NCBI GenBank assembly: GCA_021186555.1
Contig: JAJKFL010000008.1
Span: 15,059,936 to 15,123,935 of the forward strand
Length of the DNA: 64,000 bases
From: Reticulitermes speratus
Taxonomy: Eukaryota > Arthropoda > Insecta > Blattodea > Rhinotermitidae
Direction: 5' to 3'
Shown: positions 11,690 through 25,329 of the stretch, piece by piece
Layout of the letters: each line of letters starts with the position of its first letter
How positions within the stretch are numbered: position 1 is the stretch's first letter
The notes under the pieces: model-generated
Databases searched by the model: none
The model's input: the letters and a program-made list of their open reading frames with translations, nothing else
What the model was told of the DNA's origin: nothing
Program-made: the position numbers and the translations under genes

Positions 11690-12590
11690 TAACTATAAAA
11701 TATGCTTAAAATTAAGACACAATAAGCATTTTCAATAAATACATTACTTAATTCAATAAAAATTATACACTGTAGTCATCCGACAAATAACTAACTTATT
11801 TAGTTTCTCAGAATGGAATATTTCGCTTCTGCAAAAAGTTGAAGCCGTGCCAAATCGGCAACTTGTACGACTCGACTATCGGCCGTGTAGTCTGAACATA
11901 TCAATGCAGGCGATGTCTGTGTATAAAGATCTGCGTAATGAGGGTTTCAGAAACCGCGATTTTTGTTCCCTCAAAATTGTTAGTACCGCGCGAAAGACAT
12001 TCTGTTTCTGCATCTTACATGTTTTCAGCGCTATGCAAAACCTTGAAGGCTGCAAATTTAAAGACGATAGGTAGGTAGAAACAGTTTGGGACACGATGGC
12101 TGACAACACAGAATAAGGATGTCTGTCAACGGGATATAGGCCTCATTTATGGTGGAGAACATATACATACATTAAATCTGAATTTCATTATTGGATATGA
12201 GAAAAATGACACAAAATAGGAGTATATGCGTTGTACACTTATTTTCTGATCTCCTGTCGTAGAAATGAGGTACAATAAAAGGAATTTAAAAAATTCAAAC
12301 CTGATGCCAGAATATTTTGTGAGTACAAGGTCAAACTGCTTATTTTTCCTGAGAACTGTGAGGTCAAACTAATGACTTTCAATGTTAACATCCGGCATTA
12401 TGAATACATTATCGCTATTAATTTTGATATAGGAATGTGAATTCACGTGAAGGAAGGTATTTACCCAATCAAATGACAGGAACATTGACTCCTCAGAAAA
12501 ATCACTAGAAAATTGCATGTGTTTTGTATCATTTTCAAGAAATTTAAGTAATTATCATTGGTTTGACATAAAGTGGTGATTAGGGAGCAA
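11690..12590. other. Unannotated region
   Basis: Two open frames overlap on opposite strands at 11847-12109. Neither has a recognisable domain. No repeat seen. Confidence 0.4.
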
Positions 12591-12592
12591 AA

Positions 12593-12765
12593 TGAATTAA
12601 TCACGAACAGAAATTTCAGTACAAACACATTCATTAAAAGCAGAAGATCAGAGCTACGTTTACAAACCTGCAACTGAATGTCGAACTGCAATCAGAACAG
12701 CACCGCGGCTAGTTAAGTTGCAATCAGATTAGTGTGTATCTGCAGGAGAAAAACAGGACTGTGAA
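12593..12765. repeat. Dispersed repeat family K, copy 1
   Basis: Clearly related to 37567-37745 in the same orientation. Shared blocks are AATTTCAG-ACAAACACATTCATTA, AGATCA, CGTTTACA, CTGCAA-TGAATG-CGAACT, an ACAGC-CCGCGGC core, CAGATTA and CTGCAGGAGAAAA-CAG. I see no tRNA-like boxes, terminal repeats, poly-A or coding potential, so the class is unknown. Similarity may extend about 70 bp further upstream. Confidence 0.75.
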
Positions 12766-12769
12766 ACGA

Positions 12770-13150
12770 ACAATTCAGCCATGTACGTGTAATGAGTATA
12801 ATTAAGTGGTAATTGGGGTAAATGTCACACATTTGGTACGCCTTTACTCAATCCATTACCATTTTAATAAAAAGTAAAAATAACTCTTACGGCACTTGCT
12901 GTAAAAATCCAAATTTTGAGCATATTGGCTCAGACTGTAACATTTCTGATTTTTGTACAGCAGGTATCCAGTTTTTATCCCGGCCGTGACACTGGTTATT
13001 AGGACAGCAGTGTCTGGTGTATTTTCTTAGTCCCCCCAGGCAAATGTCGAATTAGTATCATAAATTAGACCATAGCTATTCGTCAACATCTTCGCAATTC
13101 ACAATTCATTATCATTCAATCATTTGGTTTCTCATCGCTGAGTCTCTGGT
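12770..13150. other. Unannotated region
   Basis: No feature recognised. Confidence 0.4.
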
Positions 13151-13154
13151 TAGA

Positions 13155-13285
13155 TGCCAGGCCAGTCAATGTAGGATTTGTGGTGGAAAAGGTGGCTCTG
13201 GGATAGATCTTCTCCTAACAGTGTGGTTGTCTCTTGTCAGTCTCATCCCAACCATGCTCCACACTTTTACTTCATGTACGACCGA
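13155..13285 (+). mobile_element. SINE family G fragment, copy 1
   Basis: Contains CCAGGCCAGTCAATGTAGGA, TTTGTGGTGGAAAAGGTGGC and TCTGGGATAGATCTTCTCC, which align with the body of the copies at 32385-32560, 31890-32020 and 55535-55670. The tRNA-like head is not preserved here. Confidence 0.6.
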
Positions 13286-13488
13286 CGCTACGTAATCTTA
13301 GCAACTGAGAGCGTCGTTATGTCGACTACAAATAAATAAATCAACAATAATACAAAATAATGATGCACAGGTTGCTAAAAGAAGACTCGGTTTCCCCCGC
13401 GACCCGCACTGATATTACAGGAGATCTGGTTCCTGTTACAAGTAACGCTGGCAACAGGAGAAATTTGGCTTCAATTGTTTCTACGTGT

Positions 13489-13514
13489 GATAATAATAAT
13501 AATAATAATAATAC
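13489..13514. repeat. (AAT)n microsatellite
   Basis: Eight AAT triplets. It yields a poly-N stretch in the overlapping open frame, which is not a gene. Confidence 0.9.
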
Positions 13515-13619
13515 CATATTTATATATATTTCACAGTGCCTGTCCGTCACGCTCTGCATCCCAGAAAATAAAAAATTAAGTGAAAATATAGAAGTTTCCG
13601 TTTCATAACACACTCAGGA

Positions 13620-16600
13620 AAAAATATTTAATTCTTCGTATTTAGAAAATTTGGCACTGGGTACCCTATATACTCGTACTAATTCCGAGTAACACGCTCA
13701 AGGAAAACCATCAATTAGAGAAAATTCAAACTAGTACCAGTGTTGTAACAGACACAAAACCCACTAAGAAGTAGCCTGAACTAAAGCGGTTAATAGAATT
13801 CGGAGAATATCAACTCAGGAAAACACATCTCCCTGATAAAATCGAAAACTAGGCTATTGCTAGGATACGGGAAGTCTATCTTCCTCGAAAGTCTCAAAAC
13901 TACAGCCCTTGCTAGGATACAAGCTAAACCTACTCTTAGAAAACCGATTCGGAAAAAGCTTACTCGGGAAGAACCCGTCACTATATTATACTTCAGCTGC
14001 TTGGATATGGGGAAAATACACACACTTACTCCTCAAATTTATGTGCATGTTTTTCTGCACATCCAACAACTGGTAAGTTACTGACATGACATAGAAGTGT
14101 ATTTTACATTGGACAGAAGATAAGTTACTTTATTCGTCAATTTTAAAACACTACAGAAGCTCCAAAACGATTTTCTGGTTGGTCCCACAACAGGAAACCC
14201 ACCCTGATTGTGATGCTTCCCTGCCACGTTTCAACCATGTAACTGGATTAATATAATGCTTACCAATTACAGTTTTATTCACGCCTGTTTTACGCTTTGC
14301 AGTCCAGTCTTCTGTTAACGCAAAGCACTAATTTTGTTAGAAATTTAATTTAATTTTTATGCTCTACTAGTTAATCGATACACGCTGTTATTTCCGACGG
14401 TTACGTCATAACATTACACTAGAATGAATAAGTCGCCAGTGGGCTCTTGACACAGTCAAACAGTCTGTCTGTCCAAACACTGTAACCGACGTTCTTTTAC
14501 TACAGACAAAATTACGACACACGCCAAAGCAGGGGTGATTAATGGTAAAGAGAATAAGTGACACTCAACAGAATACCGACGTCACATCGAAATCCCTAGC
14601 CCAAACTATTTCTGTGTAAAAATGGTACGTGTATAATTCTCTCAGAGGTAAAGTGCAACATGTCACTGTGTAGTCCAAAAAACCATAATTTATTTTGAAG
14701 ATAAAAGTTTATGCAGTTACACCAACTTAAGCCATTTATCACTCTGTATACGCCTTCTGCATTTATATGAAAACATCACGCACTACCAGTGGTATCACAC
14801 GTACAAATATCCTGCCAGTACTGATCCTGTAATATTAAAATGTCAAAATATATCTACATCAGTGTTTAAAACATGTACCGATAAGTGTTAAGATTTAAAT
14901 ACCACTTGATCAATATTGTCATAAAAGTCATAAATGCAATCCTATTGAAACTAACAGTGTTTTTTTTTGTGAAAACCAAAATTCCTCTGTGTTATATGTA
15001 GAAAAGAATGGTACATGTCTGCAGGTGGTGCAATTGTACATAATGTATGTTAAAAACAGGACATAGCACGACTGGAGAGATAAGTTTACAATTACGGAGC
15101 TTAGTAATTCTTTCAAGTCGCAAAATAATCTTAAGGTGACCAAATCAAGAAGGATTAGATGGGCAGATAAAAGTTTAATACCCGTTTTATGCGGAAAACC
15201 AGAATCAAAAAGCCCCTTGGAAGATCAAGGTGGGGGTCTCAAATTAATGAGCATCTTAAAGGAAGTGAGTGAGGACGCGATTTGGATCCATCTGGCTTAG
15301 CAGAGAATCCAGTAACGACGCACTGTGAATATGATAATAAACACTCCAATTTCACGAAGGGTGTTTGAACTTCTTCATTAGACAACAGACTACCGTCTTC
15401 TAAAACACTCTGTACCATGACGCTGTTTACTTTTGCGTGTTACCAGCAGAAAAATTTTGAGAAATACTGCAGTACACACAGAAAGTACAAGTGATATGTT
15501 AAATTCAGCGTATGCCCTGTTGCCAACTGTGTCCTCAAGCCAGTGCAGCAGCGTATATAAAATGTTTGTGTGGGACGAAATAAATGAGGGATGAAACATC
15601 ACCCAGTAAAGTCTTCTGTAACGCAGACAAGAGGAAAGGAAATGATAGATGCAAACTTTCTATGTATCCTACTACTTGTACTCTTTTATTAAAATTACTC
15701 AAGTATTACTTCTGCTGCTACATGTACGTTCATAAACTCATTCACGTAATGGACACGTTTTTATCTTTCGTTCCACTGGAGCCCCTCCGAGAATTCTTAA
15801 CTTTTATATTCTGTGAGAAAATAAACTAAAATAACAAAAACAACCGTCTCCTATGCTTCAACGTTATTTTTAAAACCCATCATTCATAGCGTGTCACTGA
15901 ATACAAGTTTTATATTTTTCACGGCAATTCGCGTTATGTAAAGAAAATATTTGAAATCATGAAGCTGCCGCACAAGCTGAAGCTGTGTCATAACATAAAA
16001 CGTACATAATCTTTTTCCCAAGATCTATAAAACATTGCATGACAATGACGTACATCAAGAAGCACAGATTGCATAAAACATGTAGCACGCATGACACAAG
16101 AAAGAAACGCATACAGCGCGATATTCTTCGTACGCCTAGTCGGAAGACAAATTTTTTAAAAGTTGGACAGAAAATCAGAATTAAAATGGAGTTTACACAA
16201 ATAGCTGTACAAGCCATGTGGACAGAGAAACAAGCAGGGCAGAGAGTATGAAATATAATACAAAGTGAGAGGTTTGAAAGGCCAAGAAGAAGACGGCGTG
16301 AGTTGAAAAAACAGCATAACCTGGATTGCAAGGACGTTTGTATTAATGGTTGGAAGGACACAGAGAGAAAGATGATAATATACGTGTATAGAGAAAATTA
16401 GGTAAAAAGAGTGGATGAAAAGTGGTTTTGTATAGCGTACACAGTTCACAAATAAGCGGCATATTCTTACTGCCAACTCAGCAACGAGCCGATACGACGC
16501 ACTTTTGATATTAAAGTGAACACTCCGTTGAAGTTCAAAGGCAAATCTTTTCTTTCACATCCTCATCCTTCATCTCCTTCTTTTGTCTCCTTCCCCGCTT

Positions 16601-16720
16601 TCGGCACTAAAACAGCGCATGAATTTGCATCCTTATCCTTCAGATGGTAAACTTTCGAATGAAGTAATAGAGTTGCCACATGGTTAAGTACGTGAAAACT
16701 ACTACGATATGAGAACGACA
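13620..16720. other. Unannotated region
   Basis: Three kilobases without a supportable feature. The longest frames (minus 15957-16361, 134 codons, and minus 16156-16476) overlap each other and carry no family signature that I know. I leave them unassigned. Confidence 0.4.
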
Positions 16721-16721
16721 T

Positions 16722-17797
16722 AACATACACACAGTCACAACACGCACATATAACATACACACACAGTCACAACACGCACATATAACATACACACACAGTC
16801 ACAACACGCACATATAACATACACACACAGTCACAACACGCACATATAACATACACACACAGTCACAACACGCACATATAACATACACACACAGTCACAA
16901 CACGCACATATAACATACACACACAGTCACAACACGCACATATAACATACACACACAGTCACAACACGCACACATAACATACACACACAGTCACAACACG
17001 CACACATAACATACACACACACAGTCACAACACGCACACATAACATACACACACACAGTCACAACACGCACATATAACATACACACACAGTCACAACACG
17101 CACATATAACATACACACACAGTCACAACACGCACATATAACATACACACACAGTCACAACACGCACATATAACATACACACACAGTCACAACACGCACA
17201 TATAACATACACACACAGTCACAACACGCACACATAACATACACACACAGTCACAACACGCACACATAACATACACACACAGTCACAACACGCACACATA
17301 ACATACACACACACAGTCACAACACGCACACCTAACATACACACAGTCACAACACGCACATATAACACACACACAGTCACAACACGCACATATAACATAC
17401 ACACAGTCACAACACGCACACATAACATACACACAGTCACAACACGCACACATAAACCACACACACAGTCACAACACGCACACATAACATACACACACAG
17501 TCACAACACGCACACATAAACCACACACACAGTCACAACACGCACACATAACATACACACACAGTCACAACACGCACACATAACATACACACACAGTCAC
17601 AACACGCACACATAACATGCACACAGTCATAACACACACACACATAACATACACACACAGTCACAACACGCACACATAACATACACACACAGTCACAACA
17701 CGCACACATAACATACACACACAGTCACAACACGCACACATAACATACACACACAGTCACAACACGCACACATAACATACACACACAGTCACAACAC
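16722..17797. repeat. 32-bp minisatellite array with higher-order blocks
   Basis: About 33 tandem units of mostly 32 bp. The unit contains CACGCACATATAACATAC and ACACACAGTCACAA. Variants differ mainly at CATATA versus CACATA and in one extra AC (34-bp units). Seven TATA-type units, then three CACA-type units with two long ones (16741-17064), are followed by five TATA-type and three CACA-type with one long unit (17065-about 17322). This is a block duplication. After 17323 the units are more varied, and a two-unit block with CATAAACCAC occurs twice (17450-17540). The long minus-strand frames with repeated VRVVTVC are by-products. Confidence 0.95.
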
Positions 17798-17799
17798 AT

Positions 17800-18495
17800 A
17801 AAACATGTTACTTGTGCAAAGCTTTAGAACTTTTATTCATCATGTTTTGAGACTAAAAGTTACGCAGTCCTTTTATATTATTACTATTCATTCTGTAGTC
17901 TGTCTTACGACAGGTCCGTAGCCTCTTCCAAAGCGAGTTCTCCATTGAGTGAGACACTAGATCGGACTCAATTATTACTATACGTAACACAAAATTAAAT
18001 TTCACTCACAAAAGGATGGGAAGATTTATTTTTTACCACATCGTGTAATTACAACTACGGTTACCATAACGATTTTTAATTCTTGACCTGTACACACTTA
18101 GCAATATAATTGACTAGGGAATTTTACAGCAATGTCTTGGTTACATGATAAGGTTCTGTTCCCAAGATCCGAGATCCAAGCAATACCAACAATGAATACT
18201 TCGTTCACACGCTAAGTTTCTGTGATGCATACAAACCGTATGTTTCGCTTCAACGGACTGTTATCTAGATCACGACCTGCATTACAGAACAATAAAACAG
18301 ACGACAGATGAACAGAGCGAGCCATGGTCTGCTCAGTCCACGTATCGAATCACACTTCCCCTATAACAATATGAAATCATAAACGATTGTAATGTTACAG
18401 ACCTTCACATAAATTGGGTCAGAATAAAATTTAATTGAAGCAATGAAACGCAGAACAGAAACCTTTTAGGGGCAACAATGGAAGGAAGGAAATAT
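17800..18495. other. Unannotated region
   Basis: No supportable feature. Confidence 0.4.
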
Positions 18496-18500
18496 TACCA

Positions 18501-18536
18501 ACACACATGCACGCGCGCGCGCACACACACACACAA
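18501..18536. repeat. Alternating CA/CG purine-pyrimidine tract
   Basis: ACACACATGCACGCGCGCGC followed by (AC)n. Alternating tracts with a CG core can adopt left-handed DNA. Sequence-level observation only. Confidence 0.85.
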
Positions 18537-18539
18537 ACC

Positions 18540-19980
18540 TATATACGTATTTCACTCCCACTCATCTGTTCGTTCAATCTAAACGCATTTCATGGACCAC
18601 ACCACAGTACTTGTATCTGTAGATCCAGCCAGCACCCAATAGTGATTCACGTTTGGTATGAATTTCATACGTAAGAGGGTTAAAACATCTCTTCTGGGCG
18701 TCGAGAACCAGCATAGCCAAACTTGTTATGTCGGTTGTAAAATTTTGTGACGAAGCAGTGAAATCATTTTCGCAAGTGCTTCAATTTTTCGGTCTGGTTG
18801 CATTTAAATTTAGACGCTTTGTAATGCCAACCCAACCCAGCTACAATGCTCCTGCACCGGATGCAGCTATTACAGGGGTCAGCGACAGCGGGTAATTCTA
18901 TATCGCTTTTGGTAAGAAGTACATGAAATCTTATTGCGTTCGTTTGTTTCCTTAGATACACGTGTCAAAATCTGTTTCAGACTTGTGTTCGTGACGATTA
19001 TAAAATGTGAAATGGACTGTACAGCGCATACTTAGTCGGACAGAAGCTTCTGTTTGTTACTATACTTACCGACAATTTAACAAAAACATAAATTTATTTA
19101 TTACCTAGCTAACAATATGACTTTCTTGCAGGCTTCAATTTCGTGACATGCTTACGTATTTAATTCTAAATATATCGTAAAAGAAGATTTCCAATTAACT
19201 TACTTGCTTATTTATTTATGACAGAGAGTAGTTATAAGAAGATACAACAGCGTAGGGCTGACAGGAAGGACATCTTTCATCATTTCGTTCATCCGATAAA
19301 AGACGACAAGAGAACGTGTATAGCCTCATAACCCGTGCTTATGAATATAAAAACAGAGAGACCTGTCGTATTTTTCTTCTTTCTCTCTACTTCACCGTTC
19401 TTGTTGCTGAATTTTTATTCTCATTTCTTTTCATATTATTATCTTTCCTACTTCCCTTCACTTCTTCTCCACTTTTGTGACACAGATAAATTTTTCGCTA
19501 AACGTTTCTCTTCATCCCAGGCCATTTATCACGGATGAATTATTAGGAGCCTTCACTCTCTCGTTGGCTACATACATCGGTGCCCTCTGTCTCCTTTATT
19601 ACAGATGGAGTGAATGAAATCGGGACGGCAGGGTCTTTTGTTCTGTGCACGTATGTGTTCTAACATATATGTATGTACCAGAGTGTAACAAGTGCGCCAT
19701 ATGACATGAGGCACTGAGTTCTTCTAAAGCTGCATGTTTTCACCTCCGTTCAGATCATATTCACTGTACTTGATAAACAGACAAACACAAGAAATAGTTA
19801 CTGAAAGTAAAAATGAATACAACCACTGAGCAGTCATCGAGCTAGCTGTTTCGAACCCACATGAACATCACCCTTTTCACCCTTGACATGTGACGACAGC
19901 AATAGGTCTAGTCTACGAGAAGTTGTATTTGAAATAATTCGGCATTATATAAAATGACAAATATAATAGTCTCCAGAACC
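18540..19980. other. Unannotated region
   Basis: No supportable gene or dispersed repeat. The pyrimidine-rich frame at 19335-19538 is low complexity. Confidence 0.4.
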
Positions 19981-19984
19981 CCTG

Positions 19985-20065
19985 AAATAAAGGCCTTACG
20001 TTCCTCCGAAACGTCGGGTACCGATCTTTCAGCGGAGGCTGCGTCACATCCCACAAGGAAAAAAA
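19985..20065 (+). repeat. Short dispersed repeat family J, copy 1
   Basis: TTCCTCCGAAACGTCGGGTA-CC-TC, followed by a CACATCCCACAAGG stretch, is similar to 61405-61495 (TTTCCTCCGAAACGTTGGTG). The CGAAACGT-GGT core also recalls the end of the hammerhead-like families in this window. Class unknown. Confidence 0.45.
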
Positions 20066-20069
20066 ACCC

Positions 20070-20955
20070 TCAAATGCACCGCCGTTAAAATCCCAAAACT
20101 CGCAAAAAAATATGTTTACAAAATAATTTCACGTATGAATAGATTCAGTCATAATACTCTACATTAAACAGACGTTACGTTAAGTGTGCACACCATCAAG
20201 ACATATGAAGGAGTGGAAGTACACGTCCAGGCTGCATTAGTAACATTCGAATTTCCGGACCAGCTGGACTGAATGTGGTATAGCAACGAATCTCCGTCAT
20301 TGCTACTGAATGGAGATGTGAAAGACTGACATATCTAAAGTGCGAGTTATGAGAGAGAGTGTTTCGCTGTATTTTCGAGTCTGTGGTTGGCAGGTTTAGG
20401 ATTATGTGTAGTTTGCATATGGCATATGCAAAATAAAACTATATTTAAACTTTCACTTCGAGCTAATCCTACAAATAATGAACAGCATATTTCATTGTTT
20501 ATAGCACTGGCGTTAAGTGAGAGTTTAAATGTAGTTTTATTTTACATACACGTATGCAATAAACAAAATGCATGTATTCCTAAGCCTGGTAATCAGTAAC
20601 CCTCTAAGGCCCAGATTATTGTATGTGTGCCACCAGGTTTAATATTCTCTCAACAGACCAATTCCTTGCCCAGAATTAATCGACTTGTTTTTGTAATGAA
20701 GACAGGCTATGTTTTGGGTGCGGTGAAAACTCAATCTTGTAATGAAACCAGACTTCTTACCAATTCCTATTGCTGATAATTCCGTTTAAGACAAAAACGA
20801 CAAAACAAAGTAAATTCGTGATATGTTTGGTGTATTAATATCATTAGCCCATTTTCGTCCGCCTTACCTGAACACGTCGTGTTATCCTCTTTAATGGTCA
20901 CATCTTAACGTTCCATAATAAACCTTTATCATTCTGTTCCTTGCGTTAAAAGACG
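20070..20955. other. Unannotated region
   Basis: No supportable feature. Confidence 0.4.
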
Positions 20956-20964
20956 TGGATTGTA

Positions 20965-21095
20965 ACCTTGATTTCAGGCTTCCGCCGCGATGTTGATGAG
21001 ATCTGCGCTCTTCTGAGATATTACGCGGCGTCGTGTGGTAATTGTTTACCGACGTTTCGGGATAACGTATCGGTCTCATCTTCACTGGTCAAGAG
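20965..21095 (-). repeat. Fold-back family H, single-arm copy
   Basis: One arm only. On the minus strand AGTGAAGATGAGACCGATAC leads to TATCCCGAAACGTCGGTAAA. The family landmarks ACCACACGACGCCGCGTAAT, GAAGAGCGCAGATCTCATCA and CGGCGGAAGCCTGAAATCAA follow. The open frames across it on both strands are shadows of the repeat. Confidence 0.75.
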
Positions 21096-21099
21096 TCCG

Positions 21100-24000
21100 A
21101 GAAGGAAGGAAAGAAAGCCAGCAACCTATAACGTAGGTTCATGGAAAGTGCGCGCGGGGTAGCAATCAGAAGGCGTGATGACAGCTAATAGGGTAGAACC
21201 AGGGTGACAGAGGGGTGGATAGAGACAACGTAAAGCAGCTAGGGGTACCGAGAATGCAAACAGCTAAGACAGCTCGAAAAACATGTATGGAACAGAGTAA
21301 CAGTAAAAAACGCTTCCTTACCATTTTATGAGATGCAGGTATCCAGTGAAAGTAAATACGCTGCAAACTAACAAAATGAGAAAAAAGAACGCATTTTGAC
21401 ACTATACATGTTTAAAGTTTGCCCTTACTGTTTACAATCATAATACAAAGTTTGGAAACATCCCTACTCATCCATTAAACAACAAAACCAAAAGGCAGGT
21501 AACATGAGCAAAAGCATGAATGTATTGGATCTGTTCATTGTTATGTTATTCTATAGAGAGAATATTGTGTACGTAGTTGTATTCTTTTTTTTTTTTTGTT
21601 TATCTCTCGACCGTGTTGTAACAACCACAGTAACAAAAACAAAAGCGAAAGCGAAACCTATACGCCCACAGCTGCAGTATGGATTACTAAACAGGGAAAA
21701 AATCTGTGCTTTATTCTGAAATGGTGAGAAGGCGGAAATGACATGAAACTAATGATCCGTGTATTTAACTTTGTGTGAATCACATTTCATTAGTCTGCCG
21801 CTATGAAGGTGTTAATAAATGCGCATGTGATGAATACACATTTTACTTATACATGAAAAATGAGGGATATGATAATACAAACTGCTAACTGGAGTTGTGG
21901 TTCACAAAGGGTGATCCTCAGACCGCGGTTTTCTGATGTTCGCAGAAGAATCTGAGAACTGATACCGAATGACCAGGTACAGTGTTACATTATGTTCAGC
22001 CCGATAATTGGTTTTGCTTCCTAGCAGTTACTCACGATGTTGTTGAAGACTTCATTGTCTTCATATCAGCCGTTCAAAGACCCAGTTCGTACCGCGCAGT
22101 AAACAATTTTCTTCTCGGTTACAAAAACCAATCAGTTTATCTTATGTTTGGCAAAAGTCGCCGTTCTGAGATAAATACGAAAAAACACATACACACATTC
22201 CACGCGCAGAATGTAAAATTTTGAATGTTAAAGCAGATGGAACATAAAGTAAACGCCAGGCTTTAAAAGGTTAAATAAGATGACGCTGGTTTGTAATCAT
22301 TCTGTAAAAATGTCATGGAGAACGATGTGGGAGTACTTTGCGTTATGAACAAGGACAATTGAGTCTCGCAGTTAAAGTAAGTTCTTGTTGAGAATGAAAG
22401 TTGTGTGCAGCAACAATAAACACAAGCTACATCCGCAAACAAAACGTTTGGAATTTGGAATTCCTCAAAAAGGAAGAATTTTGTTTTCTCTTACATTTAA
22501 TTATTATTAAAAGCTAAAATTTCCCATTACACGGGATATTTATAATCATAAGCAAGCATATGAAGGTAAATGGAAGTTTCGCATTGTATTCGCACAGGAA
22601 ATGAGACAAAAATATAATGTTCCTCTTAAGTTCCGTTTCACTTACGTCAGCATGGACGCACAAACACGCACGCGCGCACATTAACTTCACTATACTAGGA
22701 CATTCCTCAAGTTTTTGAAGCTGTGTTATTCAGGTGCTCAAGAAATTCCCTCTCGTACAACACGCAGCGTTATCGCAGTAATCATACATCACCAAATTCT
22801 ATTCTGAGCCCGCTACATCTAGTTACGCATTATACACTCATATATACTAGCCACGTGCCCATCTTATTACGGGAAGCTATAATATGCACGCGCTACTCCA
22901 CGGCACCTTTAATCGTCGTTCATTTGATCTTAGAATAAAACAAGCGTTATTTTTAACTGAATGCTGTCTTTCGGTTATGTTATGTTGTATTATATTCCTA
23001 ATGTTCAACTTTTTTTGCAAACTTAGTTCGTACCTAAGGCACACTATCTCAGTTACACGTATAAACACTATTTCTTCGGCTTAGCACGTAACTCACAGAG
23101 AATACAGTCTCAGCCACCTATCCATGTAAGAGCTGGTAGCCAAGGCATCCCAGCTAAACTCAGTCGCTCACGCGAAGGGCATTATATATAGCAAGATGTC
23201 AAGAAAATACTTTATGGAAGATAGATAATCACACCCAGCAAGCTGGATCAAGCGGTAAATAGTCTCAAGTGAGTCGGGACGTGACCTGTAGATCACTTTT
23301 GAACTACAGAAATACGGTATGGTTGCGTAGCGACCGTCATACTGGAACAGGTAGGGAAGGTGTGACTGTATACATGTAGCTCAGAAAGGGAGCCAGTGGG
23401 GTGCTCTTGTGAACACGGCTGTGAAATTCCCAGTGTCCTTAACACGAGAAAAATTTCTGCATCAGCTGAGAAACTGTCAGCTTTTGAAGAAATATTATAG
23501 TCCTTTGAGTTAAGAACTTAGCAACCTAACCACAAAATATTAGAATATTTGAATAAAAAGTGAATTCTAACATTTAAGTGCCACCATATTACCAGGTACC
23601 AAGGTAGAGCTCGCTTGTGCATGTTAACAGTGTTTTTGACATTTTTCACAAGTCCTAACTGAGATGCCCTACATTAGTTGAATTAACTTATGATCCACAT
23701 CGGTAGTTCGTACACCTATTTGATACAGTACTTTCTCTTTAACTGCCTTCTAGGTCGCTACAGTACTTCGTTCTGAAACTACGTTTTTATTTTATGACGC
23801 TGGGTAAGACTGAACACCGAACCAATCAGGGCTTGCTCGCATTTACAGCTACGTTCGCGGCGTTATAATTTGAAAACCCCGTACTATCCTAATTACGCAG
23901 ACGCTGTGTAATAGCCACGCTCTACCTTAAAATGAAAATCGTGTGTTCTATTCATCTGCACGATTACTTTATCCCCATTTCTTACAGCATATTTAATATG

Positions 24001-25290
24001 TCCATGTTTAGACTCCTTAAAAGTCCCATTTGTGAATCCATGGCTTATTTTAACCTGACATTTTAAACACTTGTTAAGAGCTGCATTTTTATTACACCTG
24101 CCTTAAAATCACTTCACGTAATGGAAATATGGGTCTTTATACATCGATCACAAAATAAGTTTACAACATTCATATTTTGGGTTTTTTATTTTCAGTTTTC
24201 ACAAGAACAGTTCAGGTGTGACTGATGGCAGTCGAATGAACATGCAGTGTTGCCAACAATAATTACAAATTCCGCAGACACACAGCCTAATCACAAGTGC
24301 TGCAGGTTTCTTAGTTGCGACGTTGTGCGCCATATAAACTTATTTTCTGATCGACCCTGGTATTCGCAAAACTATAAGAACTGTAGAACAAAATAAATAT
24401 GCAGGCGAACAGAATCTTTTATTTTTATTGTTGCTGTGTACAGCGCAACAGGATGTATCACGTCAAAGCTATAACTTTTCCATAAAAAAGATACACCGCA
24501 ACCACGTTATTGTTAAATAATTTAACTTGGAAATTTGAAAAATTAGTTACAGGGTTTCGAGTTATTAAAATTACATTAACGACATAAATATGTATGCACA
24601 CAATTTTTCTGCATATGCTATATCCTGTTTCCTGCTTTACGTCTCCTTTACTGCTTTACCTATGACACAACTCTTACTATATACACCTTTTGCACGAAAG
24701 CAACTTGCGTTGCCTTGTACGGACCCATTACACGTGCCATAAAGCCTGAATAGTCGGTACGAGCCCGGATTTAATTTTCTCTCACGCAGCCCTCAACACT
24801 TACCCTCATACTCACCCTAGACTCGACGCATTTCAAATTGGGGGCGAGTCGTTTGGAACTGATGCCGAATGTATAAGTTTAATTCGTACTGTTTGTTATT
24901 CAACGTTCATATTGCTTTTGTTGTTGCAGCGGTGGGCCACCGAACATTATAGTTGTGTGGCGCCTCTCTGCATCAGGAAGTAATAGTCATAGCATTGGAT
25001 AGCGATTGATTCTAATGACTGGACTGAATCTACAGAATGCGTCAAATTAGTTTCTTAGTTTCATTGAAGTTCGATTCAATAATTCTTCGGTTTCAGTACT
25101 CCAGATAGTTAAACGTCAGAAAATATTTCAGCTTAGCCACACCCATAATATGAGTAAATATTACAGATATTACAGTTCCATGTTAAACGCAAGTATTAAA
25201 ATTTACATTTGAGAATTAATTTATTACAATTTATATTTTCAGAATAAGGGAATAAATATGAAATTATCCGCACGTCAAGACATACATGCA
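21100..25290. other. Unannotated region
   Basis: Over 4 kb with no supportable gene or dispersed repeat. Small frames (for example 21982-22224 and 22723-22938) show no known domain. A CG/CA alternating tract lies at about 22661-22681 and a T-run at 21583-21598. Confidence 0.4.
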
Positions 25291-25291
25291 T

Positions 25292-25293
<2 letters not shown>

Positions 25294-25326
<33 letters not shown>
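25294..25326. repeat. (CA)n microsatellite
   Basis: Pure CA run of about 16 repeats. Confidence 0.95.
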
Positions 25327-25328
<2 letters not shown>

Positions 25329-25329
25329 G

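Noticed and set aside
17219-17718. Two long minus-strand frames with repeated VRVVTVC-type peptides
   Set aside because: They are translations of the 32-bp minisatellite. The unit is not a multiple of three, so the peptide periodicity comes from the repeat itself and not from selection on protein.
21085-21160. Peptide NVGSWKVRAG resembling the start of a LINE endonuclease (GTWNVRTL type)
   Set aside because: Only about ten residues match loosely and no further endonuclease motif follows in any frame.
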